Below, piece by piece: positions 4,656 through 5,200 of a stretch of 5,200 nucleotides of DNA (within the stretch, counting starts at the first letter, position 1; every line of letters starts with the position of its first letter). This DNA is from Lachnospiraceae bacterium (GTDB lineage Bacteria; Bacillota; Clostridia; Lachnospirales; Lachnospiraceae): NCBI GenBank assembly GCA_003484785.1, contig DNAD01000358.1, positions 1-5,200 of the forward strand, given 5' to 3'. The notes under the pieces are model-generated. The model was not told where the DNA came from and did no database searches. It saw only the letters and a program-made list of their open reading frames with translations. The translations under genes and the position numbers were made by a program.

Positions 4656-5200
4656 TACAGATCCACCTCCCTTTTACTCATCGCCTTCAGTACCAGCTGG
4701 GTTATGACCATAACCACTATGAAATAAATGATCGCCTGGGCTGAACCGAGGCCGTAATTATTATTGGTAAACGCTTCCTGATAGATCTGCATGGTGGTGC
4801 TGTAGGTGGATGTTCCCGGGCCGCCCTTCGTAAGGGCCAGAATGATATCGAAGACCTTGAGCCCGTTGGTAAGGGACATGAAGATGCAGGTGGTCATCGA
4901 AGGTCCCAGAAGAGGCAGCACAACCCTGAAAAAGCGCTGAGCCGGTGATGCTCCGTCTACGATGGCGGCCTCGATCACCTCATCAGGTATCGCCTTAAGC
5001 CCGGCTATGTAAAGCACGATATAAAAGCCCAGTCCCTGCCATACTCCCACTGCCACCACCGAATAGAAGGCAAGCTTCGGGTCTCCCAGCCAGGAGAGGT
5101 TTAAGGCCTCCCAGCCCGTGATATCGAAAAGCTTTGCAAAGCCCTGGGTAAAGATGAACTTCCAGATAAAGCCTACAATGGTCATGCTCATGATGTAGGG
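4655..5200 (-). CDS. Sugar ABC transporter permease, MalF/UgpA type (5' part missing)
   Basis: The C-terminal 181 residues of the first membrane subunit of the importer. The frame runs open through the window edge (codons for PYI precede the first internal ATG at 5191), and the family is usually about 290-320 residues, so the true start lies outside. Visible hallmarks: the EAA loop PDEVIEAAIVDGASPAQRFFRVVLPLL at about visible residues 72-98, then KVFDIILALTKGGPGTSTYS (115-134), the well-known VFD...LT.GGPG segment of MalF/UgpA/LacF-like permeases, then a last membrane helix at about 155-172. It pairs with the downstream MalG-type permease to form the channel. The stop is the TAA at 4657-4655, shared by overlap with the next start. 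The operon promoter is not in the window. Confidence 0.95.
   Translation of the reverse strand, partial: PYIMSMTIVGFIWKFIFTQGFAKLFDITGWEALNLSWLGDPKLAFYSVVAVGVWQGLGFYIVLYIAGLKAIPDEVIEAAIVDGASPAQRFFRVVLPLLGPSMTTCIFMSLTNGLKVFDIILALTKGGPGTSTYSTTMQIYQEAFTNNNYGLGSAQAIIYFIVVMVITQLVLKAMSKREVDL

Noticed and set aside
1..5200. CRISPR array, tRNA or rRNA genes, insertion sequence or prophage
   Set aside because: No regularly spaced repeats, no tRNA-like cloverleaf, no transposase or phage gene and no terminal inverted repeats were seen on either strand.

Overview
The window reads as chromosomal DNA of a low-to-medium GC Gram-positive anaerobe, most likely a Clostridia/Lachnospiraceae-type Firmicute. 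The basis is the purine-rich Shine-Dalgarno sites, the SBP lipoprotein leader (MKKRVLSALLGATMAFSLLAGC), the clostridial style of the MgtE protein, and a carbohydrate ABC system with no ATPase gene beside it. The placement is by impression of protein style, not by a search. Every convincing gene lies on the minus strand, so the biological reading order runs from position 5200 down to 1.

Region by region in that order. 5200-2355 is the end of a carbohydrate (CUT1-type) ABC importer operon: a MalF/UgpA-like permease entering from outside the window, a MalG/UgpE-like permease whose start overlaps the previous stop (TAATG), then, after a 135-bp gap with a hairpin and short repeats, the substrate-binding lipoprotein. 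A strong GC-rich hairpin at 2293-2315 closes the unit. The lipoprotein captures a sugar or oligosaccharide outside the cell and hands it to the two-permease channel; the ATPase must come from elsewhere, as with MsmK-type shared ATPases. 2276-1725 is a monocistronic gene with its own extended -10 promoter, for a small membrane protein with an N-terminal zinc ribbon. 1191-1 is mgtE, the CBS-domain magnesium channel, cut by the window edge at codon 397. Its reading frame is open throughout, and the protein is clearly real.

The part that is not routine is the 533-bp non-coding stretch 1192-1724 between the zinc-ribbon gene and mgtE. It holds a near-consensus promoter (1639-1667), an intrinsic-terminator-like hairpin almost directly after the predicted transcription start (1591-1623), a 14-bp perfect palindrome, a roughly 100-nt segment whose complementary blocks nest into a multi-helix fold (1452-1553), a possible 34-codon ORF, and a switch-like pair of competing helices right at the only good Shine-Dalgarno site (1231-1299). 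That site is 39 nt from the conventional mgtE ATG, but 6 nt from an in-frame CTG. In Firmicutes mgtE is often controlled by the M-box Mg2+ riboswitch. I could not recognise the M-box consensus here, so this leader is the best candidate in the window for an undescribed regulatory RNA. All structures were paired by eye.
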